Source of the DNA: Streptomyces musisoli
Lineage (GTDB): Bacteria > Actinomycetota > Actinomycetes > Streptomycetales > Streptomycetaceae
Length of the DNA: 64,000 nt
Reading direction: 5' to 3'
Assembly: GCF_016741855.1 (NCBI RefSeq)
Contig: NZ_JAERRH010000012.1
Coordinates: forward strand, 124,001-188,000
Position 1 is the first letter of the stretch; each line of letters begins with the position of its first letter. The notes beneath the pieces are model-generated. The model searched no databases. It was given only the letters and a program-made list of their open reading frames with translations, and was not told where the DNA came from. A program made the translations under genes and the position numbers. Shown here one piece after another: positions 1 through 8,500 of this stretch.

Positions 1-327
1 AGCGCGCTGCTCCAGGGCGGCAGCGTGGTGGAGACCTCCCGCACCACCGCCATCGTGGACGGGGTGCGCCGGTCCGCCGCCGAGCACATCTACCAGCACC
101 TCGGCATCACCGGCCCCGGCCCCCGGCTGCGCATGACCGTGCGGATGTGGATCACGGCCGTGGAGGCGGCCTCGCTGATCTGGCTGGACGAGGACAAGCA
201 GCCCCCGGTGGAGGAGCTGCGCGACTGGCTGGTCGAGCAGTTCGTGGCCGTGCTCGCGGTCACCGCGGGCCGCGACCCGCAGACCGCCGCGCTCGTCGGC
301 ACGCTCGGCGAGGATGGCCGAGACTGA
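1..327 (+). CDS. TetR-family regulator, C-terminal part (gene begins before the window)
   Basis: The frame is open from base 1 and ends with TGA at 325-327, so only about the last 108 residues are present. The visible part is helical (TAIVDGVRRSAAEHIYQHL, then WITAVEAASLIWLDE and RDWLVEQFVAVLA), which is typical of the ligand-binding and dimerisation half of TetR regulators. The N-terminal DNA-binding helix-turn-helix lies outside the window, so the family call rests on the C-terminal pattern alone. The next gene starts inside it (14-base overlap), which suggests co-transcription and coupled translation. Target and ligand cannot be judged. Confidence 0.6.
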   Translation, partial: SALLQGGSVVETSRTTAIVDGVRRSAAEHIYQHLGITGPGPRLRMTVRMWITAVEAASLIWLDEDKQPPVEELRDWLVEQFVAVLAVTAGRDPQTAALVGTLGEDGRD

Positions 328-634
328 CACCGTGAAGAGTCAGGACACCCCCTTCGAGGGCGGCCCCATGGACGGGCGCGTGCTGCCCGTCCTGGTCGGC
401 CCCACCGGGCACCCCCCGAAGACGTACCGCATCCCCGTCCCGGACCCCGACGGCGGCCCGCCCACCGTGCTGGTCTACCGGCGCGTGCCGCGCGGGCACA
501 GCAAGCGGCTCGGGCTGCTCCAGGGATGGAAGTACCAGTACGACCCGGACGACAGGTCCGCGGGAAAGCTCCGCTGGCCCTGGTCGAAGCCGGATGCCGC
601 GCCGTCCGGCAAGCCGGGTGACGCGAACGGGTGA
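314..634 (+). CDS. conserved small hypothetical protein
   Basis: A protein of 106 residues that I do not assign to a named family. It starts at ATG 314 inside the end of the TetR gene. It is rich in Pro, Gly and Asp, has no signal peptide or membrane segment, and carries a basic, aromatic centre (VLVYRRVPRGHSKRLGLLQG, WKYQYDPDD). The composition and strong third-position GC are those of a real Streptomyces gene. The overlap with the regulator implies one transcript. Function unknown. Confidence 0.65.
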   Translation: MAETDTVKSQDTPFEGGPMDGRVLPVLVGPTGHPPKTYRIPVPDPDGGPPTVLVYRRVPRGHSKRLGLLQGWKYQYDPDDRSAGKLRWPWSKPDAAPSGKPGDANG

Positions 635-744
635 AAGCGCTGCGCCGAACCGCGCACGCCCGGCACCCGGCCGACCTGACACGTCTGATTATCACGTTGT
701 GATGGAGGCGGATATTCCGCTTTTACGGCAACGAAGGTGATGAC

Positions 745-1785
745 GTGTCAGGAAGATTTCTGCGCCTGACCTGTGCGGCCGCGGTGGCGGCACAGGCGGC
801 CCTCACGCCCGTACCCGCCGCGGCGGAGCCGGCACCGCAGCGTTCCGTGGCCGGGCTGCTGACGGATCTTCAGCGGCTGTACCGGCAGACCGAGCAGGCC
901 ACCGAGAGCTACAACGCGACCACGGAGAAGCTGGAGCGCCAGCGCGCCGAGGTGGACCGCCTGGACGGCGAACTGGCCCGCGCCCGGCTCGCCCTGCTGG
1001 GCAGCCGGTTCGACGCCGGGCGCCTGGCCCGGCAGCAGTACCAGAACAGCGACGGCCTCGGCCCCTACGTCCGCCTCCTCCTCGCGCCCGACCCGCAGCA
1101 CGCGCTCGACGAGGGCCATGTGATCGGCGAACTGGCCCGGCAGCGGGCCCGTACGGTGGCCAGGCTGACCGCCACGGAGAAGCGCACGGACGTCCTGGCC
1201 CGAGCGGCCCGCAAGGCCCTCGACACCCAGCTCGCCCTCGCCGGCCGGCAGAAGCGGCAGCGCGACGACGTCCGGACCGGACTCGCCGGTGTCGAACGCC
1301 TGCTGGCCGGCCTCACCCCGGAGCAGATCGCGGCCGTGGCCCGGCTGGAACAGCAGGGGGTCGGCGCGGCCCAGCAGCGCCTGGCCACCGCGGGCGCCCT
1401 CCCCGCCGACCGCGCGGCCACCCCGCGGGGCGCCCGCGCCGTCGGCTACGCCATGGACCAGCTCGGCAAGCCGTACCAGTGGGGCACGCAGGGACCCGAC
1501 GCCTACGACTGCTCGGGCCTGACGTCACGCGCCTGGTCCCAGGCGGGCACCCCCATCCCGCGCACCAGCCAGGAGCAGTGGCGGCGGCTGAAGAAGGTGC
1601 CGCTGGGCAAACTGCGCCCCGGCGACCTGGTGGTGTACTTCCCCGAGGCGACCCACGTGGCGATGTACGTGGGTGACGGGAAGGTCGTCCAGGCCCCGCG
1701 GCCGGGCCGAAAGGTCACGATCTCCCCGATCGCCAGTTACCCGATCCTGGGCGCCGTACGTCCGGACGCGGACGGGCGGGTCTAG
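745..1785 (+). CDS. secreted NlpC/P60 peptidoglycan endopeptidase
   Basis: Exported cell-wall hydrolase of 346 residues. It begins at GTG 745 behind the purine-rich GAAGG. An N-terminal signal peptide (hydrophobic AAAVAAQAALTPVPAAA) is followed by a long charged helical region (about residues 40-190), probably coiled coil, as in RipA-type hydrolases. The C-terminal 110 residues are an NlpC/P60 domain: catalytic Cys in YDCSGLTSRAW and His in THVAMYVGDG, with a third polar position after it. The family cleaves D-Glu-diaminopimelate bonds of stem peptides during growth or spore formation. The 13-base palindrome ATCAC-gtt-GTGAT at 691-703 lies about 40 bases upstream and may be an operator. Its 3' end overlaps the convergent small gene by 4 bases. 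Confidence 0.9.
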   Translation: MSGRFLRLTCAAAVAAQAALTPVPAAAEPAPQRSVAGLLTDLQRLYRQTEQATESYNATTEKLERQRAEVDRLDGELARARLALLGSRFDAGRLARQQYQNSDGLGPYVRLLLAPDPQHALDEGHVIGELARQRARTVARLTATEKRTDVLARAARKALDTQLALAGRQKRQRDDVRTGLAGVERLLAGLTPEQIAAVARLEQQGVGAAQQRLATAGALPADRAATPRGARAVGYAMDQLGKPYQWGTQGPDAYDCSGLTSRAWSQAGTPIPRTSQEQWRRLKKVPLGKLRPGDLVVYFPEATHVAMYVGDGKVVQAPRPGRKVTISPIASYPILGAVRPDADGRV

Positions 1786-2027
1786 TCCTCGCGGAACCGC
1801 TTCGCGGCATCGGCCGCGCCGTCGTCGTACCCCGACTTGCGGTCCGCGTCCACGGTCGGGGCGGTGAACTGCCGCGGCGCGTTCTCCTCGCAGCCCTTCC
1901 GCGGGTGGGCGAAGCCGTCCCGGTACCCCTCGCGGTACTGCCGCCCCGTGTTCTTCCGCTCCGTCTGCCCGACCGTGCGGCAGTTCCCCTCGGGCGCCGA
2001 TCCGCCGAGCGGTGACGGTTCCCTCAC
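1782..2027 (-). CDS. small hypothetical protein (81 aa)
   Basis: GTG start at 2027, ending 4 bases inside the convergent NlpC/P60 gene. The 81-residue product is highly charged, with a YREGYRDGF motif repeated loosely as SGYDDGAADAAKRF, and two cysteines (NCRTV, GCEEN). There is no signal peptide or transmembrane segment. The reading frame has the strong GC3 bias of neighbouring genes, which supports a real gene. I do not recognise a domain family, and the exact start is uncertain. Confidence 0.5.
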   Translation of the reverse strand: MREPSPLGGSAPEGNCRTVGQTERKNTGRQYREGYRDGFAHPRKGCEENAPRQFTAPTVDADRKSGYDDGAADAAKRFRED

Positions 2028-2124
2028 AACCGCCGGCTGCCACCGGATACCGCCAAGGCTTAATGGAGCAACCAGTATTGAGACGGCTATAGTGACAGCG
2101 CATCCGGGGACGCGTGTAACTTGA

Positions 2125-2140
2125 CCGTGTAGCTACACGG
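2125..2140. promoter_or_regulatory. 16-bp perfect palindrome, candidate operator
   Basis: The sequence ccgtgtagctacacgg is a perfect inverted repeat. It directly follows the hexamer TTGACC (2121-2126) and sits two bases before the possible TTG start at 2143. The form (GTGTAG-CTACAC) is that of a dimeric helix-turn-helix operator. The cognate regulator is not identifiable. Confidence 0.5.
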
Positions 2141-2235
2141 GATTGCCCGAGAACTCGGATTGCGCTCACGCCTCCAGCACGGAGGCCCGGCCCCGGTGGC
2201 CAGACCAGGACCGGGCTCGTGCGTGGAGTACTGAA

Positions 2236-2270
2236 GCGGGTCCGGCCGAGTACAAGACGGTCGGACCCGC
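2236..2270. other. stem-loop, 9-bp perfect stem
   Basis: Arms gcgggtccg (2236-2244) and cggacccgc (2262-2270) enclose a 17-base loop. There is no T-run after either arm, so a simple intrinsic terminator is less likely than an RNA structure or protein site. Confidence 0.4.
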
Positions 2271-2448
2271 GTCATTGCGGTCCGCCATCGCCGGGCACCA
2301 CTTCGGCATCACTGCGCTAGCGCGCTGTTCCACACAGGCCGCGAGCCGCCACGGCGGGCAGAGCAGCAATCAGGATCCTGTACCACCGCGGGACCGGACC
2401 TGGATCGCGCTTCTCTTCCTGCTCATCGGGCTCTCGCTCTTTCATCCC

Positions 2449-2531
2449 TACTCCTTACCTGTGGAGTTCACCCCGGCGAACCGGGGGCCTCGATCGCCAT
2501 CGCGTCGAGGCGCTGCGATCGGTAAGGAGTA
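2449..2531. repeat. 11-bp inverted repeat spaced by 61 bp
   Basis: Arms tactccttacc (2449-2459) and ggtaaggagta (2521-2531) are perfectly complementary. The right arm contains a Shine-Dalgarno-like AAGGAG. The spacing is large for a terminator. It could be a pair of binding sites or a structured leader. Confidence 0.4.
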
Positions 2532-2646
2532 AGGCGGCCTCAGCATACCTGCCGGCATCAGCAAAGACGGCCCCGGTTGCAGCCGGGGCCGTCAGTGGGC
2601 CGTGCGAGGGTGGCCGACGTCGGCCGCGCTCCAGGGCAGAGGCTCG

Positions 2647-3900
2647 TCAGGCCCCCGCCACCGAGGCCAGGTAGGCGGCCGTCTTCTCGGGCTCGTAGAA
2701 GAAGTTCTCGAAGTCGGCCGGGTCGTCGAACGCGTTGGCGAAACGATCCGCCACGGGCGGCAGCTGGCCCGCCGCGCCGAGGAGGTTCAGCACGTGCTCC
2801 GGCGGGGGCGCCAGCATGGCGTTCGTCCACTTGGTGACGTGCCGGGCGGTGGCCCAGTAGCGGTCGAACGCCTGCCGCATCCACTCCTCGTCGAACGGCT
2901 CGTCCCCCCGCTCCAGGATGGACGCGAGGTACGCCGCCGCGCACTTGGACGCCGAGTTGGAGCCCTGCCCGGTGATCGGGTCGTTGGCGACGACCACGTC
3001 GGCCACGCCCAGCACCAGCCCGCCGCCGGGCAGCCGGCCGACGGGGTTGCGGACGGTCGGGGCGTAACGGCCGGCCAGGGTGCCGCCGGCGTCGGTGAGT
3101 TCCACCTTCGTGGCCCGCGCGTACTCCCAGGGCGTGAACCGCTCCATGAGTTCCAGGGTCAGGGAGAGGTGCTCCGCCGGGTCCTTGACGCCCTTGAAGG
3201 CGTCGAGCGGGCCGCCGGGTATGCCCTCCCAGAACAGGATGTCGGCGCGGCCGGAGGTGGTCAGGGTCGGCATCACGAACAGCTCGCCGACTCCGGGGAC
3301 CACGTTGCAGCGGACCGCGTCGAACTCCGGGTGCTCGGGGCGCGGGCCGAGGCCGTGGACGTACGACACCGCGAGCGCCCGCTGCGGCTCGCCGTACGGG
3401 GAGCGCTCCGGGTCGCGGGTGAACATCGACACCAGCTCGCCCTTGCCGGCCGCGACCAGGACGAGGTCGTAGGTGCGGGAGAAGTAGTCCAGGTCGCCGA
3501 CCGCCACACCGTGGATGACCAGCTGGCCGCCGCGCTGCGCGAAGGTCTCCATCCAGCCGGCCATCTTCACCCGCTGGTCGACCGACTGCGCGTACCCGTC
3601 GAGCCTGCCCACCCAGTCGATCGCCCGCTGGGTGGGGCCCGGGTCGTGCGAGCCGGGGGCGGCGACCGAGACGCCGAGCCCCTCGATCTTCGGGGCCTGG
3701 GACTCCCAGAAGTTCAGCTGGAGATCGCGCTCGTGCTGGAGTGCCGTGTCGAACATGCACTGCGTCGACATGACCCGGCCGGAGCGGATCTCGTCCGCGG
3801 TCCGGTTCGACATCAGGGTGACCTCGTAGCCGTGCGACTGGAGGCCGAGGGCGAGCTGGAGGCCGGACTGGCCGGCTCCGACGACGAGTATCTTCCGCAT
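2647..3900 (-). CDS. styrene/indole monooxygenase-like FAD protein
   Basis: Flavoprotein of 417 residues resembling the StyA oxygenase component of two-component styrene/indole monooxygenases. The N-terminus has a Rossmann FAD motif (ILVVGAGQSGLQLALGL) and a late GADVVVANDPITGQGSN-like segment matches the FAD-pyrophosphate and substrate region of this family. Such enzymes take reduced flavin from a separate reductase and epoxidise or hydroxylate small aromatics; no reductase gene lies beside it. It is the last gene of the conservon on the minus strand, 45 bases after cvnD, so it is probably the output enzyme of that operon. In other conservons this position is often occupied by a cytochrome P450. 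The substrate is unknown. Confidence 0.8.
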   Translation of the reverse strand: MRKILVVGAGQSGLQLALGLQSHGYEVTLMSNRTADEIRSGRVMSTQCMFDTALQHERDLQLNFWESQAPKIEGLGVSVAAPGSHDPGPTQRAIDWVGRLDGYAQSVDQRVKMAGWMETFAQRGGQLVIHGVAVGDLDYFSRTYDLVLVAAGKGELVSMFTRDPERSPYGEPQRALAVSYVHGLGPRPEHPEFDAVRCNVVPGVGELFVMPTLTTSGRADILFWEGIPGGPLDAFKGVKDPAEHLSLTLELMERFTPWEYARATKVELTDAGGTLAGRYAPTVRNPVGRLPGGGLVLGVADVVVANDPITGQGSNSASKCAAAYLASILERGDEPFDEEWMRQAFDRYWATARHVTKWTNAMLAPPPEHVLNLLGAAGQLPPVADRFANAFDDPADFENFFYEPEKTAAYLASVAGA

Positions 3901-3945
3901 GCGGGTGGTGTCTCCTACGAGGTGAGGACTGCGGGGGAGGCAGGA

Positions 3946-4593
3946 CTACTCGGGGGTTTCGTCCAGCGCGTGCGCCACCAGGGCGAGGAGGGTCTCGATG
4001 GCCGAGATCCGCCGCCGCGCGTCCATGATCATGACAGGGATGTGCGCGGGTATCGTCAGCGCCTCCCGTACGTCCTCGGAATCGAACCGCTCGCTGCCGT
4101 CGAAGTGGTTGACCGCGACGACGTACGGCAGTCCGCAGCTCTCGAAGTAGTCCAGGGCCGGGAAACAGTCCTTCAGGCGGCGGGTGTCGGCCATGACGAC
4201 GGCGCCTATCGCGCCGCGCACCAGGTCGTCCCACATGAACCAGAACCGCTGCTGGCCCGGCGTGCCGAACAGGTAGAGCACCAGGTCGTCGTCGAGCGTG
4301 ATGCGGCCGAAGTCCATGGCCACGGTGGTGGTGAGCTTGCCCGGCGTGGCGGACAGGTCGTCGGTGCCCTCGCTGGCCTCGGTCATCAGCGCCTCGGTCT
4401 GCAGGGGCGTGATCTCCGAGACGGAGGTGACCAGGGTGGTCTTGCCAACGCCGAAGCCGCCGGCCACCACGATCTTCGTCGCGATGGGGGCGCGCGTCCG
4501 GTCCGTCTGCCAGGATTTCAGGTCCTCGTCGGGCTCGGCGAAGCCGGCGACGAGGGGGGCGACGCCGGTGGCGTCAGAGACGGCGGAGTCCAC
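3946..4593 (-). CDS. cvnD: conservon GTPase CvnD
   Basis: Small Ras-like GTPase of 215 residues. G1 is GGFGVGKTT near residue 45, the G3 equivalent is LFGTPGQQRFWF, and the G4 equivalent is NHFD. In conservons (cvn operons of actinomycetes) the CvnA sensor, CvnB roadblock protein, CvnC DUF742 protein and this GTPase form a membrane-associated signalling complex compared to eukaryotic G-protein systems. The start GTG (4593) lies 20 bases inside the end of cvnC, so translation is coupled. The flavin monooxygenase follows after 45 bases. Confidence 0.93.
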   Translation of the reverse strand: MDSAVSDATGVAPLVAGFAEPDEDLKSWQTDRTRAPIATKIVVAGGFGVGKTTLVTSVSEITPLQTEALMTEASEGTDDLSATPGKLTTTVAMDFGRITLDDDLVLYLFGTPGQQRFWFMWDDLVRGAIGAVVMADTRRLKDCFPALDYFESCGLPYVVAVNHFDGSERFDSEDVREALTIPAHIPVMIMDARRRISAIETLLALVAHALDETPE

Positions 4594-5020
4594 TCAGCAC
4601 CCTTTCCAGCAGAGCGCGGTCCGGTCGGCCGGTGCCGTGACCGGTTCCGGTGCCGTACACACGGATCTTTCCCTGGTCCGCGAGGTCGCTCAGGAGAACG
4701 CGGACCACGCCGAGCGGCATCTTCAGCAGCGCGGCGATCTCGGCCACCGTGCGCATACGGCGGCACAGTTCGACGATGGCCCGTATCTCCGGCATCACCC
4801 GGGTGGTGAGCGGGCCTCCCCCACCGCCGATGGCGTGGGCGGTGCTCCCGGTCAGTTCCTTGCGCTCCTGCGGGGCCTCCAGCGCCGCCACGAACGTCTC
4901 CACGAGGAGGACGTGGCCGAAGCGGGTACGGCCGCCGGTGAGCGAGTAGGGGCGCACGCGGGCGGGCTTGCGGTCGCCGCCGCGGACGGGGAGGTGCCGT
5001 TTCCCGGCGGCGCCGCTCAT
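4574..5020 (-). CDS. cvnC: conservon DUF742 protein CvnC
   Basis: DUF742 protein of 148 residues. It has the family's basic N-terminus (VRPYSLTGGRTR) and a C-terminal winged-helix-like stretch (RTVAEIAALLKMPLGVVRVLLSDLADQGKIRVY). It shares a 4-base ATGA overlap with cvnB upstream and a 20-base overlap with cvnD downstream. Its biochemical role is not settled; in the conservon model it bridges the roadblock protein and the GTPase. There is a Gly-rich insertion (IGGGGGPL) before the helical domain. Confidence 0.93.
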   Translation of the reverse strand: MSGAAGKRHLPVRGGDRKPARVRPYSLTGGRTRFGHVLLVETFVAALEAPQERKELTGSTAHAIGGGGGPLTTRVMPEIRAIVELCRRMRTVAEIAALLKMPLGVVRVLLSDLADQGKIRVYGTGTGHGTGRPDRALLERVLSGLRRL

Positions 5021-5514
5021 CGGGCGCTCCCGGTGGACTCGGCCTCCAGGGATTTCCTCAGCTCACTGCGGAGTTCGGGCGTCAGGACGTGGCCGGCGCG
5101 GCCCACGAACAGCGCCATGTGGTACGCCACGACGCTCATGTCGCACTCGGCGGAGCCGTGCACGCCGAGCAGCGAGCCGTCGCTGATCGACATGACGAAC
5201 AGGCTGCCCTCGTCCATCGCGACCATCGTGTGTTTGACCCCGCCGAACTCCATCAGCCGGGCGGCGCCCACGGTGAGGCTGCCGATGCCGGAGACGATGG
5301 TGGCGAGGTCGGCGGAGGACCCGCGCGGGCCCTTCGCCGGGCGGGCCCGGCGGGACTGTTCGGTGTGCCCGGGGTCAGACGAGAGCAGGAGCAGACCGTC
5401 CGAGGACACCACGGCGACGGACTGGATGCCGGGTACTTCCTCGACCAGGTTGGTCAGCAGCCAGTGCAGGTTGCGGGCTTCACTGCTCAGTCCGTAGGTA
5501 GTGGGCGCGGTCAA
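5017..5514 (-). CDS. cvnB: conservon roadblock/LC7 protein CvnB
   Basis: Roadblock/LC7-domain protein of 165 residues, somewhat longer than the usual 135-140 because of a basic insertion near residues 50-65 (HTEQSRRARPAKGPRG). The start (NLHWLLTNLVEEVPGIQSVAVVSSDGLLL) is diagnostic. Roadblock proteins dimerise and act as adaptors or GTPase regulators. It overlaps cvnA by 4 bases and cvnC by 4 bases, so the four core genes are translationally coupled. Confidence 0.93.
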   Translation of the reverse strand: MTAPTTYGLSSEARNLHWLLTNLVEEVPGIQSVAVVSSDGLLLLSSDPGHTEQSRRARPAKGPRGSSADLATIVSGIGSLTVGAARLMEFGGVKHTMVAMDEGSLFVMSISDGSLLGVHGSAECDMSVVAYHMALFVGRAGHVLTPELRSELRKSLEAESTGSAR

Positions 5515-8500
5515 CTGCTTGCCTCCTCGGCTGTGCCCCCCGTGGTTTCTTCGGCGTGTGCGTAGCGGGCCGGCCGCTGGTGGCCGGCCGTCTGTTCGGC
5601 GATCTCCGCCTCCACGTCGCGGTAGCCGGCCTGGGCGCCGCTGCGGAAGCCGCCGAGTCTGCGGCGCAGGGCTTCGGCGTCGACGCCGCCGGCGCGCTGG
5701 CGGGGCGGGGCGGTGGGTGCGGTGATCTTGGGCGTGCGTTTGGGGAGGCCCTTGCTGGTGAGCCGTTCCTCGGGTTCGGCCGGTGCCTGTGGGGTGCCGG
5801 CCGACGCCTTCGCCTCGGCTGCGCCATCGGCGTCCGGGTGCCCACCAAGTGCCTGCGGCGCACCCACCGGCACCTCCACCTCGGCTGCGCCTTCGGCGTC
5901 CGGGCGCCCACCCGCACCACCCGTGCGGGTTTCGTGGTCGGCTGCGGGTGGCCCCTGTGGGGTGTCCTCGCCGTCGGCGGCCGCCGGGCGGGCGGGATCC
6001 GTCGGCTCGGTCGGCCGTGCCGGCTCCGCCGCCACCTCCGGCAGCAGCAGCTCCATCGTCGTCTCGGCGTAGGTCTCCAGCGGGGCCTTCGGACGCGTCT
6101 CCGCGTGCTCGCCGGGGCCGTCGGCCTGCTCATGGGCCGGACGGCCACCGAAGTCATCCTGCGCGGCCGGCTCGGTGGTGTCGGCCTGCTCATGAGCCGG
6201 ACGGTCACCGAAGACATCCTGCGCGGGTGGCTCGGTCGTGTCGGCGGACGGATCGGCCTGACGGCCACCGAAGACGTCCTGCGCAGCCGGCTCGGTCGTG
6301 TCGGCGGACGAGTCGGCCGGGCCGTCGGCGAAGGGGGCCTGTGCCGTCTGCTCGGACGAGGCGGTGGGCGGGGTCTGCTGGGAGGAGGCACCGGGGGCGA
6401 CCGGGACATCCGCCGCCAAGCCTTCCGCCGCCAGGCCTTCCGCCGTCGGGCCTTCCGCCGTCGGGGCATCAGCCGCCGGGGCATCCGCAACCCGCGTCCC
6501 CGCGGGCGAGGCCGCCGTCGCCGAGGCTTCCGCAGCCGGAGCCTCCGCCACCAGGCCTTCCGCAGCCGGAGCCTCCGCCGCCGGAGCCTTCGTAGCCCGG
6601 GCCTTCGCCTCCGGGGCCTCCGCCGCCGGAACCTCCGTAGCCGGGGCCTCCATAGCCGGGGCCTCCGCCGCCGGGGTCTTCGTGGCGGTGTGGGTGGCCT
6701 GTTCTGCCAGGGTGATCAGGGGGTCCGGCGACTTCTTGCGGGCGTGGAGGACGTTGGAGTTGGCCTCCGCGTCGGCGCCGGGGAGGGTGAAGGTGCCCGT
6801 GGTGCCGGGTGCCGTCCGCGGCGGGAGTACCGTCGCGGGGGCCTCGGTGAGGAGTGACGCCGGCAGGACCACCACCGCCGCGGTGCCGCCCTGCTTCTGC
6901 TCGCGCAGCCGGACACGGACACCGTGGCGGTGGGCGAGGCGCGCGACGACGTACAGGCCGAGGCCGAGGCCCTCCTCGCCCTCCTGGTCGTAGAGCGAGC
7001 CGGGGTCGAAGTCGGTGAGGCGGGCGTTGAGGCGGGCCAGGCGGTCCTCCGCGACGCCGATGCCCTCGTCCTGGACCGACAGCATGACCTCGCCCGACTC
7101 CAGGAGCCAGCCGGAGACCTCCACCGGCAGGTCCGGCGGGGAGAACGAGGTGGCGTTCTCCATGAGTTCGGCCAGCAGGTGGGAGAGGTCGTCGGCGGCG
7201 AAGCCAGCGATGTGGGCGTGCGGGGGCAGGGCCGCGATCCGGACGCGCTCGTAGCGTTCGATCTCGCTGACCGCCGCCCGGACCACGTCGACCAGCGGCA
7301 CGGGGCCGGGGTGCTGCTGGACGTGCTCGGTGCCGGCGAGCACCAGGAGGTTCTCGCTGTGCCGGCGCATCACCGTGGCGAAGTGGTCCAGCTTGAAGAG
7401 CGTGGCGAGGCGCTCGGGGTCCTGCTCGCGCTCCTCCAGGCCCTCGATGACCGCCAGCTGGCGCTCGACCAGGCCCAGGGTGCGCAGGGCCAGGTTGACG
7501 AAGGTGGAGCCGATGCTGGCGCGCAGCCGCTCCAGCTGGGCGGCGGACTCGGTGAGTTCGGCGCGGAGTTCCTCGCGGGCGTCGGCCATCTTCTGGCGCT
7601 GGCCGACCAGGTGCTTGCGGTCGGTCTCCAGCGTGCCCACACGCTCGTGCAGGGCGACCGCGTGCGCGTGGAGGGCGTTGACGGAGCGGACCACCTGGGC
7701 GAACTCGTCGTTGCGGCCGGTGAACGCGATCGGTTCCTGGGCCGCCGGGTCCTCGCCCTCCGCGAGGCGGCCCGAGCCGCGGCGCAGGACCGACAGCGGC
7801 CGGGTGAGGGTGCGGGCCATGGCCGTGGCGATGCCGATCGCGACCAGCAGCAGCGCGCCCAGGACGGCGATCCGGATCTCCAGGGCGGTGACGTCGTCGT
7901 CCCGGAGCTTTCCGAGGTCCTTGGTGCGGTGGTCGTAGAGCGCGGACTCGGCGCCGCGCATCAGGTCGACGCGGGCGGACAGGGCCGCGTCCAGCTTCTT
8001 GGTGCTGGTGGTCAGCTCGCTGTCGGCGAGCGTCGGCTGGTCGGTGAGCGTGGCCAGGTACTTCTCCGCGTCGTTGACCTCGGAGCCGGTGACCGTGGAG
8101 TCGTAGGAGTCCGCCGCCTTCTCGGGCGCGGTCTCGCGGAAGTCGGCGAGGGCCGCGTCGGCGCGCAGGCGGGCCTGCTGGGCGGCGGCGGCGAGCGCGT
8201 CGCGCTGTTTGCGGTCCGCGTCGCTGGTGACGGCGGCCGTGGTGGGCAGGCCGGTGGTGGGGTCGATCACCGTCTGGGTGCGGGTCGGCACGTTCAGCGC
8301 GGCCAGCAGCAGGCCGCGGGCGGCGGCGGACTGCTGGACGGCGGAATCCAGTTCGGCGAGGGCGTAGGCGCCGGAGCCGGCCCGCGGGGGCATCTGCTCG
8401 GCCAGCCGCTCGGCGAGCCGGTGCAGTTCGGTGATCGTCTCGGAGTACGCCTGGTGGGCCTGGAGGGCCGTGGTCTTGCCGGTGAGGGCGGCCCTGCGGA

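Larger units (their letters stand above)
2028..2646. other. 619-base gene-poor spacer with several inverted repeats
   Basis: No convincing gene. A frame at 2143-2532 (129 residues, TTG start, TTA codon, weak GC3 bias, one hydrophobic stretch IALLFLLIGL) is open but its codon use is unlike the neighbours. The stretch contains a 16-base palindrome (2125-2140), a 9-bp stem with 17-base loop (2236-2244/2262-2270) and an 11-bp inverted repeat (2449-2459/2521-2531). The lower GC content and clustering of palindromes suggest a regulatory region or the eroded remnant of a mobile or regulatory gene. Confidence 0.5.

Noticed and set aside
2143-2532. 129-codon frame with a hydrophobic segment as a small membrane protein gene
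   Set aside because: TTG start without Shine-Dalgarno, weak third-position GC, a TTA codon and overlap with inverted repeats. Too weak to call; described as part of the spacer.
2602-4809. 735-codon plus-strand frame opposite the monooxygenase and cvnD genes
   Set aside because: It runs through the antisense of coupled genes with clear motifs. Shadow frame.
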